A stretch of 64,000 nucleotides of DNA from JAJKIV01 sp036274195 (GTDB lineage Bacteria > Gemmatimonadota > Gemmatimonadetes > Gemmatimonadales > Gemmatimonadaceae), in the NCBI GenBank assembly GCA_036274195.1, contig DASUGD010000236.1, positions 8,768-72,767 of the forward strand, read 5' to 3'. Below, piece after piece: positions 52,355-61,498 of the stretch (position 1 is the stretch's first letter; every line of letters begins with the position of its first letter). The translations under genes and the position numbers were made by a program. Under the pieces are notes generated by a model. The model did not search any database, had not been told where the DNA came from, and was given only the letters and a program-made list of their open reading frames with translations.

Positions 52355-54379
52355 ATGCGCCCTGCCGCCGCGGCTCTCCGAGCTGGTGTCATATTGATGG
52401 CCGCCTCCGCCTGCACCTCGCCGCGCGAACCGCAGCGCGACGCCCCCGCCATTGCGGCTCGCGTCGACTCGCTCGCCGACCGCTACTTCGACACCCGTCT
52501 CGTTCTCTATCCCGAAATCGGCACGGAGGAAGGGCTACCTAACGCCGAACACGGGCGAATCCGGGACAACTCACTCACAGGCGTCCGCGCGGCGCAAGCA
52601 CGGATGGACACGCTGTATGCCGCCGTGTCGGCCATCGATAAGGCGCCCCTCGAAGGACTCCCACAGGAAGTGACGTACGCAGTCCTGCGCGAGGGCCTCG
52701 AGAGCGAGCGCGCGCAGCGCATCTGCCGCTTCGAGCTGTGGGGCGTTGCGTCGTACGTGAACGGATGGCAGGCGCAGTACACCGACCTCGCGCTCCTGCA
52801 GCCCGTGGGCACCGACACGCTGCGCGCCCTCGCGCTCGCGCGTGCGCACGCGCTCCCGCGCTACATCGAGAACGAGATCGCCAACCTGCGCGAGGGGCTG
52901 GGGCTGGGATACAGCTCGCCCAAGGTGATCGTACGGAATGTCATCTCGCAGCTCGATGGCATTCTCGCCGCGCCGGCCACGCGCTCGCCCTTCTACTCAC
53001 CGGCGGAGCGCGATTCCACCCCGGCGTTCCGTACGGATCTGGCGCGCGTGATCGACACGGAGCTCGATCCGGTGATTCGCCGCTACCGCGATTTCCTCGA
53101 GACCGAGTACCTCCCGAAGGCCCGTGACGCGATCGGCGTGTCGTCGAACCCCGACGGTCTGGCCTGCTACCGCGCCACGATTCGGGGGTTCGCCACGGTC
53201 GACATGGCGCCGGACTCGGTATTCTCGTTAGGCATGGCCGAGATGGCGCGGATCGAGAACGAGATGCGCGTCGTCGCCGAGCGCAGCTTTGGCGGCGAAT
53301 CACTCGGTACACTACTGCCGAAGCTCCGCACGGACCCGCGCTACACGTTCCGCACGTCGCAGGAGATCATCGACACGTCGAGTGCGGTGGTAGCGCGCGC
53401 CAAGGCGGCGATGGGGAAATGGTTCGGCAGAGTGCCGCGCGCCGACGTCGTCATTCAACCGTACCCCGAGTTCCGCCAGAAGGCTGGCGCACCAGGGCAG
53501 TATCAGACCGCGCCCGACGATGGCTCTCGCCCGGCGATCTTCCTCATCAACCCGTCGGAGCCCACGAAGAAGTCGCGCGCGGACGCCGAGAACGCCGCAA
53601 TGCACGAAGCCATCCCCGGGCATCACCTGCAGGCGGCGATCGCGAAGGAGCGCAAGGACCTCCACCGGCTCTCGCGCTACGCGTTCAACTCAGGCTTCGG
53701 CGAGGGATGGGCGCTCTACGCCGAGCGACTGGGAGACGAGATGGGCCTGTATTCATCGGATGTGGGACGCATGGGGATGCTCTCGAGTGAGGCGTTCCGC
53801 GCGGCGCGCATGGTGATCGATGCCGGCATTCACGCGAAGGGGTGGACCCGCCAGCAGTCGCTCGAGTATCTCCTCGCGCATACGGTGCTGCCGCCGAGCG
53901 TCGCCGGGGGCGAGATCGACCGATACACCTCGTGGCCGGGTCAGGCGCCGTCGTACATGATCGGCCGGAACGAGATCATGCGTCTGCGTGAGCAGGCGCG
54001 CGCCGCGCTCGGGCCCAGGTTCGACATCCGCGCGTTTCACGATCAGGTGCTCGAGGAAGGATCGGTGCCACTCTGGCTGCTGCGTGCTCGAATCGAGCGG
54101 TGGTTGGCGCGCTCCCGCGCCGGTGGCGACAGCGCCACCGGACGTGGGAGCCCAACACGCGCCGCGATGGTGCGGTTCGCAACCTACTTGGCCTGGAACA
54201 GCTTGACCGACGTGGTCACGGTGGGCGTGATCCACCCTCTGCTGTTCGCAGAGCCGCTGACGGTAGCCGTAGCCGCGCCGGGCTCAAACGCCCCCGACGG
54301 CGGGGTGAGCGGGATGCTCCACGAGACCGCGCTGTTCGCGGTGCCGCACGCGACGGGCAGGCTGCTCGCCGAGGCCTGA
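52355..54379 (+). CDS. DUF885 lipoprotein, probable zinc peptidase
   Basis: The protein is 674 residues from ATG 52355. The signal peptide ends at the lipobox Cys of LMAASAC. Residues about 40-590 match the DUF885 helical fold. The metal motif HEAIPGHH lies at 417-424, and FGEGWALYAERLGDEMG supplies the downstream Glu. Relatives are gluzincin-like peptidases of unknown substrate, placed in the envelope. The usual domain end is near PLWLLRARIERWLA; the last 65 or so codons (from 54184) run antisense through the end of the beta-helix gene on the other strand and probably have no function. The natural stop codon may have been lost. Confidence 0.88.
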   Translation: MRPAAAALRAGVILMAASACTSPREPQRDAPAIAARVDSLADRYFDTRLVLYPEIGTEEGLPNAEHGRIRDNSLTGVRAAQARMDTLYAAVSAIDKAPLEGLPQEVTYAVLREGLESERAQRICRFELWGVASYVNGWQAQYTDLALLQPVGTDTLRALALARAHALPRYIENEIANLREGLGLGYSSPKVIVRNVISQLDGILAAPATRSPFYSPAERDSTPAFRTDLARVIDTELDPVIRRYRDFLETEYLPKARDAIGVSSNPDGLACYRATIRGFATVDMAPDSVFSLGMAEMARIENEMRVVAERSFGGESLGTLLPKLRTDPRYTFRTSQEIIDTSSAVVARAKAAMGKWFGRVPRADVVIQPYPEFRQKAGAPGQYQTAPDDGSRPAIFLINPSEPTKKSRADAENAAMHEAIPGHHLQAAIAKERKDLHRLSRYAFNSGFGEGWALYAERLGDEMGLYSSDVGRMGMLSSEAFRAARMVIDAGIHAKGWTRQQSLEYLLAHTVLPPSVAGGEIDRYTSWPGQAPSYMIGRNEIMRLREQARAALGPRFDIRAFHDQVLEEGSVPLWLLRARIERWLARSRAGGDSATGRGSPTRAAMVRFATYLAWNSLTDVVTVGVIHPLLFAEPLTVAVAAPGSNAPDGGVSGMLHETALFAVPHATGRLLAEA

Positions 54380-55572
54380 ACGATCGTGGAGAACTTGCCT
54401 TTGGTCTTCTGCGTCTGGCTCAACGAGGGGTTGAGGAGGACGCCCACCGGCGCCGAGCACTTCACGGTCCCGGTCACGGTTGCCGTTCCCGTTTTGGCGT
54501 TCACGGCGATGTTCGGCCCGATGGTCACGGTCACGGTCGCGAAGTCGTTGAACTCGAACGCGCCGATGTCGCACGACGTGCCCTGGTTTCGCGCGACGTG
54601 ACGCTGGTCGGTTGACTCGGTACAACTCGACCCGGCGTCGATCGCGGGACTGCCGAGGAGCAGCGCGTGCGTCTTGGTCGGACCACCGTTGTTCGCAAGC
54701 GGACCGATGCCGACGTTCGGGGCCACGATCACCCCGGTGGTTCCACAGCTCTCGTCATTCGACAGGCTCGTCCCCGACACGAATAGACGGCCATCGGTTC
54801 GGATGTAGCAATTCTCATTATTTGGCACGGCGTCGCCGTCGGTGTTGTTGGCGACGATGGAATTGCGAAGGTACAAGTTGTCGTTCGCGACGAGCCCACC
54901 GCCGGACAGCGCGGTGTTGTCCGTGATGGTACTGTTCCAGATCGTGGTTGGGCCGTCGAACAGGATAGCACCACCGGAACCGCCGACGTTGCCGGATACC
55001 GTGCTGTTCACGAGCGTCAGCTGGCCGCCGGTTTTCACGAAGATGGCGCCGCCTGTATTGGTACTGATGTTGTTCGCGAGGAGAACGCGCTCCAGCAGGA
55101 GGACGCCAGTAACCCAGATAGCTGCTCCTCCCGGGCTCCCGGGTGACGTCGTCGCGTCGTTCCCATTTACGATCGAGAGGTCGCGGAATACCACTGTGGT
55201 CGCCGACTCGGTGAAGAACACGCGCGAGTTGAAGCCACCGCTGATCGTCATGCCCGCAGGCACTGGTCCTTCGATCGTGAGCGACTTGTCGATCACGATC
55301 TGGCCGGTCGTGAGCACGATCGTCTGCCCGGCAATGGCTGCGTCGAAGTGAATCACGCTGCCGTCCGCGGCATCGGCGATCGTCTGTCGCAGTGACCCCG
55401 GCCCGCTATCGTCGGTGTTCGTGACCACGACTTCAGGCCCGAGGACCATGTGCGGTCTCGCGTCGAAACGCGGCTCGAGTGGTGTCGGTGCGTCGCTGCA
55501 ACCATAGAGGAGTGTGACCGACAACGCAGGCAGGATGCGCGTCAGGAAGCGCGCGGGTGGCTGGCGGAGCAT
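54184..55572 (-). CDS. CSLREA/choice-of-anchor-Q type beta-helix lipoprotein
   Basis: The protein is 462 residues from ATG 55572, with a lipoprotein signal ending LLYGC. The segment GPGSLRQTIADAADGSVIHFD is the classical opening of this secreted family. Parallel beta-helix coils follow (LSIVNGNDA, LTLVNSTVSGNVGGSGG, IWNSTITDNTALSGGG, LYLRNSIVANNTDGD). The stretch LANNGGPTKTHALLLGSPAIDAG, ending CDIGAFEF, marks the choice-of-anchor Q region. A terminal beta-sandwich of about 110 residues closes the protein. It is probably a cell-surface polysaccharide-binding or adhesive lipoprotein. Its last 196 bases overlap the DUF885 frame antisense. Confidence 0.83.
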   Translation of the reverse strand: MLRQPPARFLTRILPALSVTLLYGCSDAPTPLEPRFDARPHMVLGPEVVVTNTDDSGPGSLRQTIADAADGSVIHFDAAIAGQTIVLTTGQIVIDKSLTIEGPVPAGMTISGGFNSRVFFTESATTVVFRDLSIVNGNDATTSPGSPGGAAIWVTGVLLLERVLLANNISTNTGGAIFVKTGGQLTLVNSTVSGNVGGSGGAILFDGPTTIWNSTITDNTALSGGGLVANDNLYLRNSIVANNTDGDAVPNNENCYIRTDGRLFVSGTSLSNDESCGTTGVIVAPNVGIGPLANNGGPTKTHALLLGSPAIDAGSSCTESTDQRHVARNQGTSCDIGAFEFNDFATVTVTIGPNIAVNAKTGTATVTGTVKCSAPVGVLLNPSLSQTQKTKGKFSTIVQASASSLPVACGTANSAVSWSIPLTPPSGAFEPGAATATVSGSANSRGWITPTVTTSVKLFQAK

Positions 55573-55769
55573 TGGGGCCTCGGTGGTGGGAGTTGGCGAG
55601 AACCGCTCGGGCCTTGGTCGCCCGTATCCCGTGACGCGTCGCCTCCCTCGAAAACGAGCCATGCGATCGCTGCGTCGAACGGCGGCGCTCACCGTGGCTC
55701 GATCCCCCACCGATTGACGCGTTCTCCAGATGCTGGACCATGGTTCATCATCCTCAACCTGGAGGTTCG

Positions 55770-55943
55770 ATGCGCAGGATCCTCTCCCTCTTGAGCGCGG
55801 CACTGACATTCGCCGCGTGCTCGAGCCCGACCGCGCCCAGTAGCGGCGATGTGTCGGCGAACGCAGCCAAGGCACAGGCCGCACTCGGGGCCGTCGCCAA
55901 GGCCAGTACCGGCCGCGCCAACGGGCGGCTCTCGGCCAACTAG
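55770..55943 (+). CDS. 57-residue lipoprotein
   Basis: ATG 55770 follows GGAGG. The signal peptide (ILSLLSAALTFAAC) carries a good lipobox. The mature peptide is only about 40 residues (CSSPTAPSSGDVSANAAKAQ...), Ala/Ser-rich and helical. Such minimal lipoproteins are often orphan surface decorations; the function is unknown. The PRTase-hydrolase frame starts 16 bases after its stop, so cotranscription is likely. Confidence 0.7.
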   Translation: MRRILSLLSAALTFAACSSPTAPSSGDVSANAAKAQAALGAVAKASTGRANGRLSAN

Positions 55944-55959
55944 CGGCGAGGCGACCGTC

Positions 55960-57321
55960 TTGCCACCGACGCCGTTGTACGCCGATCGCGCCGACGCCGG
56001 CAGGGCGGTCGCGACCGCGCTCGCAGCGGTAGGCGACGTCAGGCGCGGCCGGGATCTCATCGTCCTCGGGCTGCCGCGCGGCGGGATCCCCGTCGCCCGC
56101 GCCGTCGCCGACGCGCTCGGTGCACCGCTCGAGGCAGTCGTCGCGCGAAAGCTTGGCGTGCCGGGGATGAGCGAAGTGGCGTTCGGCGCGATCGCCGAAG
56201 GTCGCCGCAAGGTCGTCGAGGATTCGGTATGGTGGTACCTCGGCCTGCCACGACGGGTGGTCGCGCCAATCGTTGATCGCGAGCGAACGGAGCTCCGTCG
56301 CAGGGCGCGGCTGTACCGCGCGGGGGCGCCGCTGCCCAAACTGCGGGGCCGCACGGTCGTACTCGTTGACGACGGGCTCGCGTCAGGTACGACGCTGCGG
56401 GCAGCCGCGCTGGCCGTTAGGCGGCATCGGCCCGCCCGTGTAATTGCCGCCGTACCGGTGGCGTCGGCCATGCACTGCGACGACGTCCGTGCTACCGTCG
56501 ATGATCTCGTGACCGCCGCCACACCGGAACCGTTCGGGATGGTGTCGGCGTGGTACGACGACTTCGCACCGGTGAGCGATGCGCGAGTGCTAAAATTGTT
56601 GGGGCGCTCGTCCGGCGCGCACATGTTCGCGTCGGCGGCTCCCGACACGGCCGACGAGCACGAGATCGCGATTCCGGTCGGACAGGACGGGACCGGGGAA
56701 CGCGGCCAGCTGATCGGAGATCTGGGACTGCCTAACGGGCGTCCGGCCGGCCTCGTAATCCTTGCCCACGGCGGCGGCAGCAGCAGAAACAGCTATCGCA
56801 ACCGCTACCTTGCCGGGCGGCTGCGCCAGGGCGGCTGGGCGACGCTGCGGATCGATCTGCTGCTCGAGCACGAGAAGGCGGACGATGACATTACGGGCGA
56901 CGCCCGGTTCGACATCCCTCGCATTGCTCGTCGATTGCAGTGCGCGACGGAATGGGCGGCGCGAACGTCGGTGCCCGGCGGCGAGCGCATCGTGCTGTTC
57001 GGGGCGAGCACCGGGGCGGCAGCGGCACTGGTGGTCGCGGCAACCCGTCCCTACCTGGTGCGGGCCGTGGCCTCGCGCGGCGGCCGGGTCGATCTCGCCG
57101 GCAGCTCGTTAGCGGCGGTCCGCGCCCCGGTGCTGATGATCGTCGGTGGCGCAGACACCGATACGCTGGAGCAAACCACAGTGTCGGTACCGCGGTTGGC
57201 GGGTCGCACGCGGCTGGCGATAATCCCTGGCGCGGGACACACGTTCGACGAGCCGGGCGCACTCGGTGCTGTGGGCGAGCACGTCGTGCACTGGCTCGGG
57301 CGACTCGGTCGCTATCATTGA
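55960..57321 (+). CDS. Phosphoribosyltransferase fused to an alpha/beta hydrolase
   Basis: The protein is 453 residues from TTG 55960 (GGCGAGG upstream). The first half is a type I PRTase: LPRGGIPVARAVADAL, LDVVARK-like VVARKLGVPG, and the PRPP loop VLVDDGLASGTTLRAA (about 134-150). The second half is an alpha/beta hydrolase of the dienelactone-hydrolase type: oxyanion LAHGGGSS, nucleophile Ser350 in GASTGAA, Asp399 in GGADTDT, His427 in GAGHTF. Similar fusions exist in mycobacteria, so the combination is not unique; the metabolic role is unknown. It is cytoplasmic. The DUF2156 gene starts 3 bases downstream. Confidence 0.88.
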   Translation: MPPTPLYADRADAGRAVATALAAVGDVRRGRDLIVLGLPRGGIPVARAVADALGAPLEAVVARKLGVPGMSEVAFGAIAEGRRKVVEDSVWWYLGLPRRVVAPIVDRERTELRRRARLYRAGAPLPKLRGRTVVLVDDGLASGTTLRAAALAVRRHRPARVIAAVPVASAMHCDDVRATVDDLVTAATPEPFGMVSAWYDDFAPVSDARVLKLLGRSSGAHMFASAAPDTADEHEIAIPVGQDGTGERGQLIGDLGLPNGRPAGLVILAHGGGSSRNSYRNRYLAGRLRQGGWATLRIDLLLEHEKADDDITGDARFDIPRIARRLQCATEWAARTSVPGGERIVLFGASTGAAAALVVAATRPYLVRAVASRGGRVDLAGSSLAAVRAPVLMIVGGADTDTLEQTTVSVPRLAGRTRLAIIPGAGHTFDEPGALGAVGEHVVHWLGRLGRYH

Positions 57322-57324
57322 TGC

Positions 57325-58395
57325 GTGACTTCGGAGTGGCTCGCGGCACGGGACCTCGTGCTACGGTTCGGCTGGAACGCCGTCTCGTACCAGATCCTCA
57401 ACCCCGGCATGCGGCTCTGGTTCTCGAGCGCCGGCGACGCCGTCGTGGGTTTCGCGTCGTTCGGCGGCGTCTGGACGGTCGCCGGTGCGCCGGTGTGTCA
57501 TCCCGACCGCCTGCCTGACGTCGCGGAAGAGCTCGAGACCGCCGCGCGAGCGCGCGGCGCGCGCGTGGTGTTCTTCGGCGCCGGCACTCGGCTCGAGCAG
57601 GCGTACGCTCGTCGCCGCGACCATACGCTCGTCCGCATCGGCGCGCAGCCCGCATGGGAGCCGAGTGCGTGGGCGAACATCGTGCAGCACAAGTCATCGC
57701 TCCGCGCTCAGTTGCATCGCGCTCGCAACAAGGGCGTGGAGGTGCGGGAGTGGACGCCGGCACGCGCGCAGCGATCGCCCGTGCTGCGCGCCGTACTGAA
57801 AGAGTGGCTCGACACGCGTGGCCTCCCACCGCTCCACTTCCTCGTCACGCCGGACCTGCTCGACACGCTCGGCGACCGACGGATCTTCGTGGCCGAGCAA
57901 TCCGACGACGTGGTGGGATTTCTCGTTGCCACGAGAATTCCGGCACGACGGGGCTGGCTCGTCGAGCAGTGGCCACGGCGGCGATCGGCGCCTAACGGGA
58001 CGACGCATCTGCTGGTCGACGCCGCCATGCGCGCGTTCGACGACGACGGGTCGCACTACGCGACGCTCGGGCTGTCGCCGCTCTCGGAGCACGCGGGCAC
58101 CATAGGGGATGGCCAGCCGGCCTGGCTTCGGTTCTTCCTGCACTGGATTCGTGCGCACGGGCGGCGGTTCTACAATTTCCGCGGTCTCGAGGCGTTCAAG
58201 GCGAGTGCCCGTCCCATGGTGTGGGAGCCCATCTTCGCGATCGCTCCCGGAGGCCGGCTCACGCCCTTCACGCTGCGTGCGATTGCGGGCGCCTTCAGCG
58301 ACGGCTCGCCGGAGCGGCTGCTGGCTCGGGCAGTCGCGTCCGGCGTCGCGAAGGAGCTGTCTGCGGTTCGCCTACTTCCGCTCCTTCGCCGATAG
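57325..58395 (+). CDS. DUF2156 protein (MprF/LPG synthase C-terminal-like domain)
   Basis: The protein is 356 residues from GTG 57325. It has the double GNAT-like fold of the soluble catalytic domain of lysyl-phosphatidylglycerol synthase: FGWNAVSYQILNPGMRLWFS, VVGFASFGGVWTVAGAPVC, QHKSSLRAQLHRARNKGV, ATLGLSPLSEHAG, and YNFRGLEAFKASARPMVWEP. No membrane flippase part is present. MprF enzymes transfer amino acids from tRNA to lipids; stand-alone DUF2156 proteins may modify other acceptors. Tight linkage with the PRTase-hydrolase gene suggests one pathway, of unknown product. The end overlaps the channel gene by 24 bases. Confidence 0.83.
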   Translation: MTSEWLAARDLVLRFGWNAVSYQILNPGMRLWFSSAGDAVVGFASFGGVWTVAGAPVCHPDRLPDVAEELETAARARGARVVFFGAGTRLEQAYARRRDHTLVRIGAQPAWEPSAWANIVQHKSSLRAQLHRARNKGVEVREWTPARAQRSPVLRAVLKEWLDTRGLPPLHFLVTPDLLDTLGDRRIFVAEQSDDVVGFLVATRIPARRGWLVEQWPRRRSAPNGTTHLLVDAAMRAFDDDGSHYATLGLSPLSEHAGTIGDGQPAWLRFFLHWIRAHGRRFYNFRGLEAFKASARPMVWEPIFAIAPGGRLTPFTLRAIAGAFSDGSPERLLARAVASGVAKELSAVRLLPLLRR

Positions 58396-59055
58396 CATCG
58401 TCAACGCGACCAGTCGCGACACGACGAGCGCGAGGTACATGACCCCCGTAAACGCCTCGAGCATCACGACGGCGCGCGCGAACGGCGTGACCGGCAGGAT
58501 GTCGCTAAGCCCCACACCGGACAGTACGGCGATGCTCAGGAACATGAGCTCCATCCAGGTCCGCGGACCCTGAGGATTGATCGGCGCACTGAAGCTCCCC
58601 GGGGCAACCGCCTCGAACGCGAGGTAGGCGTACGCGAACCCCCACACGAGCAGCGTGAACGTCGCGCCGGTCGCGAACAGCTCGTCGGTCGTCGCGACCC
58701 AGTCCTGCATCATGTACGCGATCAAGCTTCCCGCGGCGTAGAAGTAGAACGCTGCCTCGAGCGCCGCGGCGGCGACGGGAAGCGCTGGAAGCGAGGAGAC
58801 TGCCTCGAGCACGAACAGCCCGACCACGAGCGTCGCGAGGACGAAACCGAGCCAGGTCGCCCACGGCGACTTGCGGACAACGCGAACGGCGACGCCAAGG
58901 ACGATCAAGCCGAACGCGGCCAGCAGGCCGCGCCCGCGCGGGGACCTCTCCATCCACGGGTAGAGCAGAATGCCGGCCAGCTGAACCAACAGGAGCCCGG
59001 CTGACGGGGTTCGCCGCAGGTATTCGAGACTCAGCACACCGGGCGCATTGGGCAT
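58372..59055 (-). CDS. Ion-channel-like membrane protein (two-pore-domain type fold)
   Basis: The protein is 227 residues from ATG 59055. It has five or six hydrophobic helices (about 20-35, 48-60, 70-92, 100-125, 135-160) and then a pore-like segment LMFLSIAVLSGVGLSDILPVTPFARAVVMLEAF followed by a final helix. The architecture matches Ion_trans_2 proteins, but the selectivity signature reads SGVGLSD, not TVGYGD. Either selectivity is altered or it is no longer a potassium channel. A longer upstream frame is spacer DNA. It is convergent with DUF2156 and divergent from the serine hydrolase. Confidence 0.75.
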   Translation of the reverse strand: MPNAPGVLSLEYLRRTPSAGLLLVQLAGILLYPWMERSPRGRGLLAAFGLIVLGVAVRVVRKSPWATWLGFVLATLVVGLFVLEAVSSLPALPVAAAALEAAFYFYAAGSLIAYMMQDWVATTDELFATGATFTLLVWGFAYAYLAFEAVAPGSFSAPINPQGPRTWMELMFLSIAVLSGVGLSDILPVTPFARAVVMLEAFTGVMYLALVVSRLVALTMLSAKERK

Positions 59056-59213
59056 GGCTGGATTGTGAGGAACCGAGACTCGTTTGGGCAAGCGGCCAAT
59101 CATCCGACTGGACACGCCGTGCGCTCGAGCTTCCCGCAATCGCGCTCCGTTCGTTAGCATAGGCGAGTTCCGGGGGCCCAATCGGCCTCCGACTCACGCT
59201 GACTGAGGACGTG
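59056..59213. other. Divergent promoter region
   Basis: These 158 bases lie between the channel-like gene and the serine hydrolase gene, transcribed in opposite directions. GAGGAC at 59205-59210 is the ribosome-binding site that selects ATG 59214. I see no inverted repeat of note. Confidence 0.4.
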
Positions 59214-60875
59214 ATGGTGCCCATGCATCGGCAAACCAGGATCGCGATCGTCCTTCTCGTCGCCAGCGTTGGAGCCGCATCACTCCAGGCTCAGTCCAAC
59301 CCGCGGGTGGATTCGATCTTCGCCGCCTTCGACAAGCGCGATTCGCCCGGTTGCGCCGTCTCGGTCGTCGACAGCGGCCGCACGGTCTTCGAGAAAGGCT
59401 ATGGAATGGCGAGCCTCGAGCACGACGTGCCGATCACACCCAGCTCGGCGTTCTACGCGGCGTCCGTGTCCAAGCAGTTCACCGCCTTCGCGGTGGCGAT
59501 GCTCGCCCAGCAGGGCAAGCTCTCCCTGGATGACGACATCCGGAAATGGATCCCCGAGGTACCGAGCTTCGGCAAGACGATCACGGTTCGGAACCTGATC
59601 CATCACACGAGCGGCCTCCGCGACTACTTCGGGTTGTTAGGCATGACCGGCTGGCCGTCGGACGGCCCGGTCACCGAAGCCCGGTTCCTCGATCTCGTCA
59701 GCCGGCAAAAGGCGCTGAACTTCGATCCCGGGTCACGCCACCTGTACAGCAACACCGGCTATGTCCTGCTGTCGATTCTCGTGAAGCGTGTCTCGGGCAA
59801 GTCACTGCGCGAGTACGCCGACCAGGAAATCTTCGGTCCGCTCGGCATGACCAACAGCCACTTCCGTGATGACCATACGGCGCTCGTGAAGAATCGGGCG
59901 CTCGCGTATTCGCCGAGCGGTGACACGTGGCACATGGACATCCCGGGCTTCGACGTGGTCGGCGACGGCGGGCTCTTCACAACGGTCGACGACATGGCGA
60001 AGTGGGCGCGTAACTTCGACGACCACACCGTGGGCGGCGACGAGCTGGCCGCACGCGTGCTCACCCGCGGCCGCCTGACGTCCGGCGATTCGATCCCGTA
60101 CGCGTTCGGACTCTCGCACGGGACGTATCGCGGGCAGCCGACCATTGACCACGGCGGTGCCTACGGTGGGTATCGCACTCAGTTCCTTCGTTTCGCGGCG
60201 CAGCACTTCGCGGTGATCACACTGTGCAACGCGTCCACCGCCCACGCCGCACAGCTCAGCCAGCGCGTCGCCGACGTGTACCTCGGCGACCGGCTCGCGC
60301 CCGTAACCGCGGCCGCCGCGTCAGCGACCGCGAGTCCGGTCCGGCTCTCGCGCGAGCAGCTCGCTCGTTATGCGGGAGCGTACTGGGATGGCAAGAACGA
60401 AACGCTGCGACGCATCGAGGTCCGCGATTCGACGCTGGCTATCGCCGGCACGCCGTTCGTACTGGTGCCGATCTCCGAAACGACGTTTCGAGTGCGCGAG
60501 GTGAACTTCACGCTCGCGTTCGCGGCGGCGCACGACGGATCCATCACGCTCGAAGAGTCGGGAGCAGGCGGCGACAAGGCCACGTACCGCCGGGTGCCCG
60601 CGCCGAAGATCGACGCACGCGCGCTGGCGCAATTCGCTGGTGACTACGTCAGCGACGAGCTCGATGTCACCTGGCGCATCGAGCCACGCGGCGGCAATCT
60701 CGTCGTCCGTCTGAGCGGGGTCCCGGACGTCACCCTGCAGCCGGCCTTCACGGACGCGTTCAGCTCGCCGGCCGGTGTCGTTCGCTTCGTGCGGTCGAAC
60801 GGCAAGGTCACGGGGCTCGTCGTTGGAGCGGGGCGAGTCACGGGGTTCACCTTCCGGAAAGCATCCCGCGACTGA
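59214..60875 (+). CDS. Secreted serine hydrolase, beta-lactamase class C-like
   Basis: The protein is 553 residues from ATG 59214, with signal peptide IAIVLLVASVGAASLQAQ. All three motifs of the fold are canonical: SVSK (Ser84, Lys87), YSN (178-180), and HGG in TIDHGGAYGG. A C-terminal extension of about 180 residues (after ADVYLGDRLAP) is a beta-rich domain with LARYAGAYW and LAQFAGDYVSDE repeats, the usual lipocalin-like tail of this hydrolase group. The enzyme probably cleaves esters or D-amino-acid peptides outside the cytoplasm. The gene is convergent with a small lipoprotein gene 20 bases away. Confidence 0.9.
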   Translation: MVPMHRQTRIAIVLLVASVGAASLQAQSNPRVDSIFAAFDKRDSPGCAVSVVDSGRTVFEKGYGMASLEHDVPITPSSAFYAASVSKQFTAFAVAMLAQQGKLSLDDDIRKWIPEVPSFGKTITVRNLIHHTSGLRDYFGLLGMTGWPSDGPVTEARFLDLVSRQKALNFDPGSRHLYSNTGYVLLSILVKRVSGKSLREYADQEIFGPLGMTNSHFRDDHTALVKNRALAYSPSGDTWHMDIPGFDVVGDGGLFTTVDDMAKWARNFDDHTVGGDELAARVLTRGRLTSGDSIPYAFGLSHGTYRGQPTIDHGGAYGGYRTQFLRFAAQHFAVITLCNASTAHAAQLSQRVADVYLGDRLAPVTAAAASATASPVRLSREQLARYAGAYWDGKNETLRRIEVRDSTLAIAGTPFVLVPISETTFRVREVNFTLAFAAAHDGSITLEESGAGGDKATYRRVPAPKIDARALAQFAGDYVSDELDVTWRIEPRGGNLVVRLSGVPDVTLQPAFTDAFSSPAGVVRFVRSNGKVTGLVVGAGRVTGFTFRKASRD

Positions 60876-60895
60876 TCGCCCCGCCCGCCAACGAG

Positions 60896-61387
60896 TCACT
60901 TGCGTACGAACACGAAGATGACCTGCTCCGTTCCGCCGTTCAGCGAGGGCACCGACGAGGTCTGGGTGACCGAGTAAATCAGATCCGTCGTCTGAAGGTG
61001 CAACACACTGCCATTCTTCCGCGTCAGCGCGATCCTGGCTCCGGATGCGAGGCGCCATGTGCCTTCGTATTTGTCCTCCTGGACGTTGCCCGGGAGCCTG
61101 GGACCCGTGAGGGTGTGGCGGTAGCTGATCGTGAACGAGCTGTCGGCGCGAAACTGAATGTTGCCGCCATTCCAATAGGCTTTTAGCGTGCCTCCCCCGG
61201 CCAGATCCATCTGATCCCAGAGCATAGGAACGTCTTGGCCGTTGACGGTCGCGAGGGTGAATTCCCCGACCGGGCTGCGAAGGGCTTCCGGGTTCTCAGG
61301 GGCGGCGGGTCCGTCACCGTCACCCCCGCCACATCCTGCTGCGACCGACGCGGCGAAAGCGGCCGCGATAATGGCTGAAACGCGCAT
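60896..61387 (-). CDS. Lipoprotein of unknown function
   Basis: This 163-residue protein has a signal peptide with lipobox Cys19 (SVAAGC), then a Gly/Asp/Pro linker. The mature domain is beta-rich: GEFTLATVNGQDVPM, GGNIQFRADSSFTISYRH, YEGTWRLASGARIALT, VIFVFVRK. The pattern of strand, TWRL and repeated turns resembles small lipocalin-like domains (META/DUF4923-like), but I cannot assign a family. Its upstream region (61388-61498) is short and separates it from the kinase gene on the same strand. Confidence 0.7.
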   Translation of the reverse strand: MRVSAIIAAAFAASVAAGCGGGDGDGPAAPENPEALRSPVGEFTLATVNGQDVPMLWDQMDLAGGGTLKAYWNGGNIQFRADSSFTISYRHTLTGPRLPGNVQEDKYEGTWRLASGARIALTRKNGSVLHLQTTDLIYSVTQTSSVPSLNGGTEQVIFVFVRK

Positions 61388-61498
61388 GGTCCACTCCTTT
61401 CGATTGTCGTTGCGCGGCGGGCAGGCTGCCGACGCCAGCGCATCTCGAAAGGCGTAGAACCGCGAACAATCCGGAAATCCGAGTTTTCTGGCGGCAGG

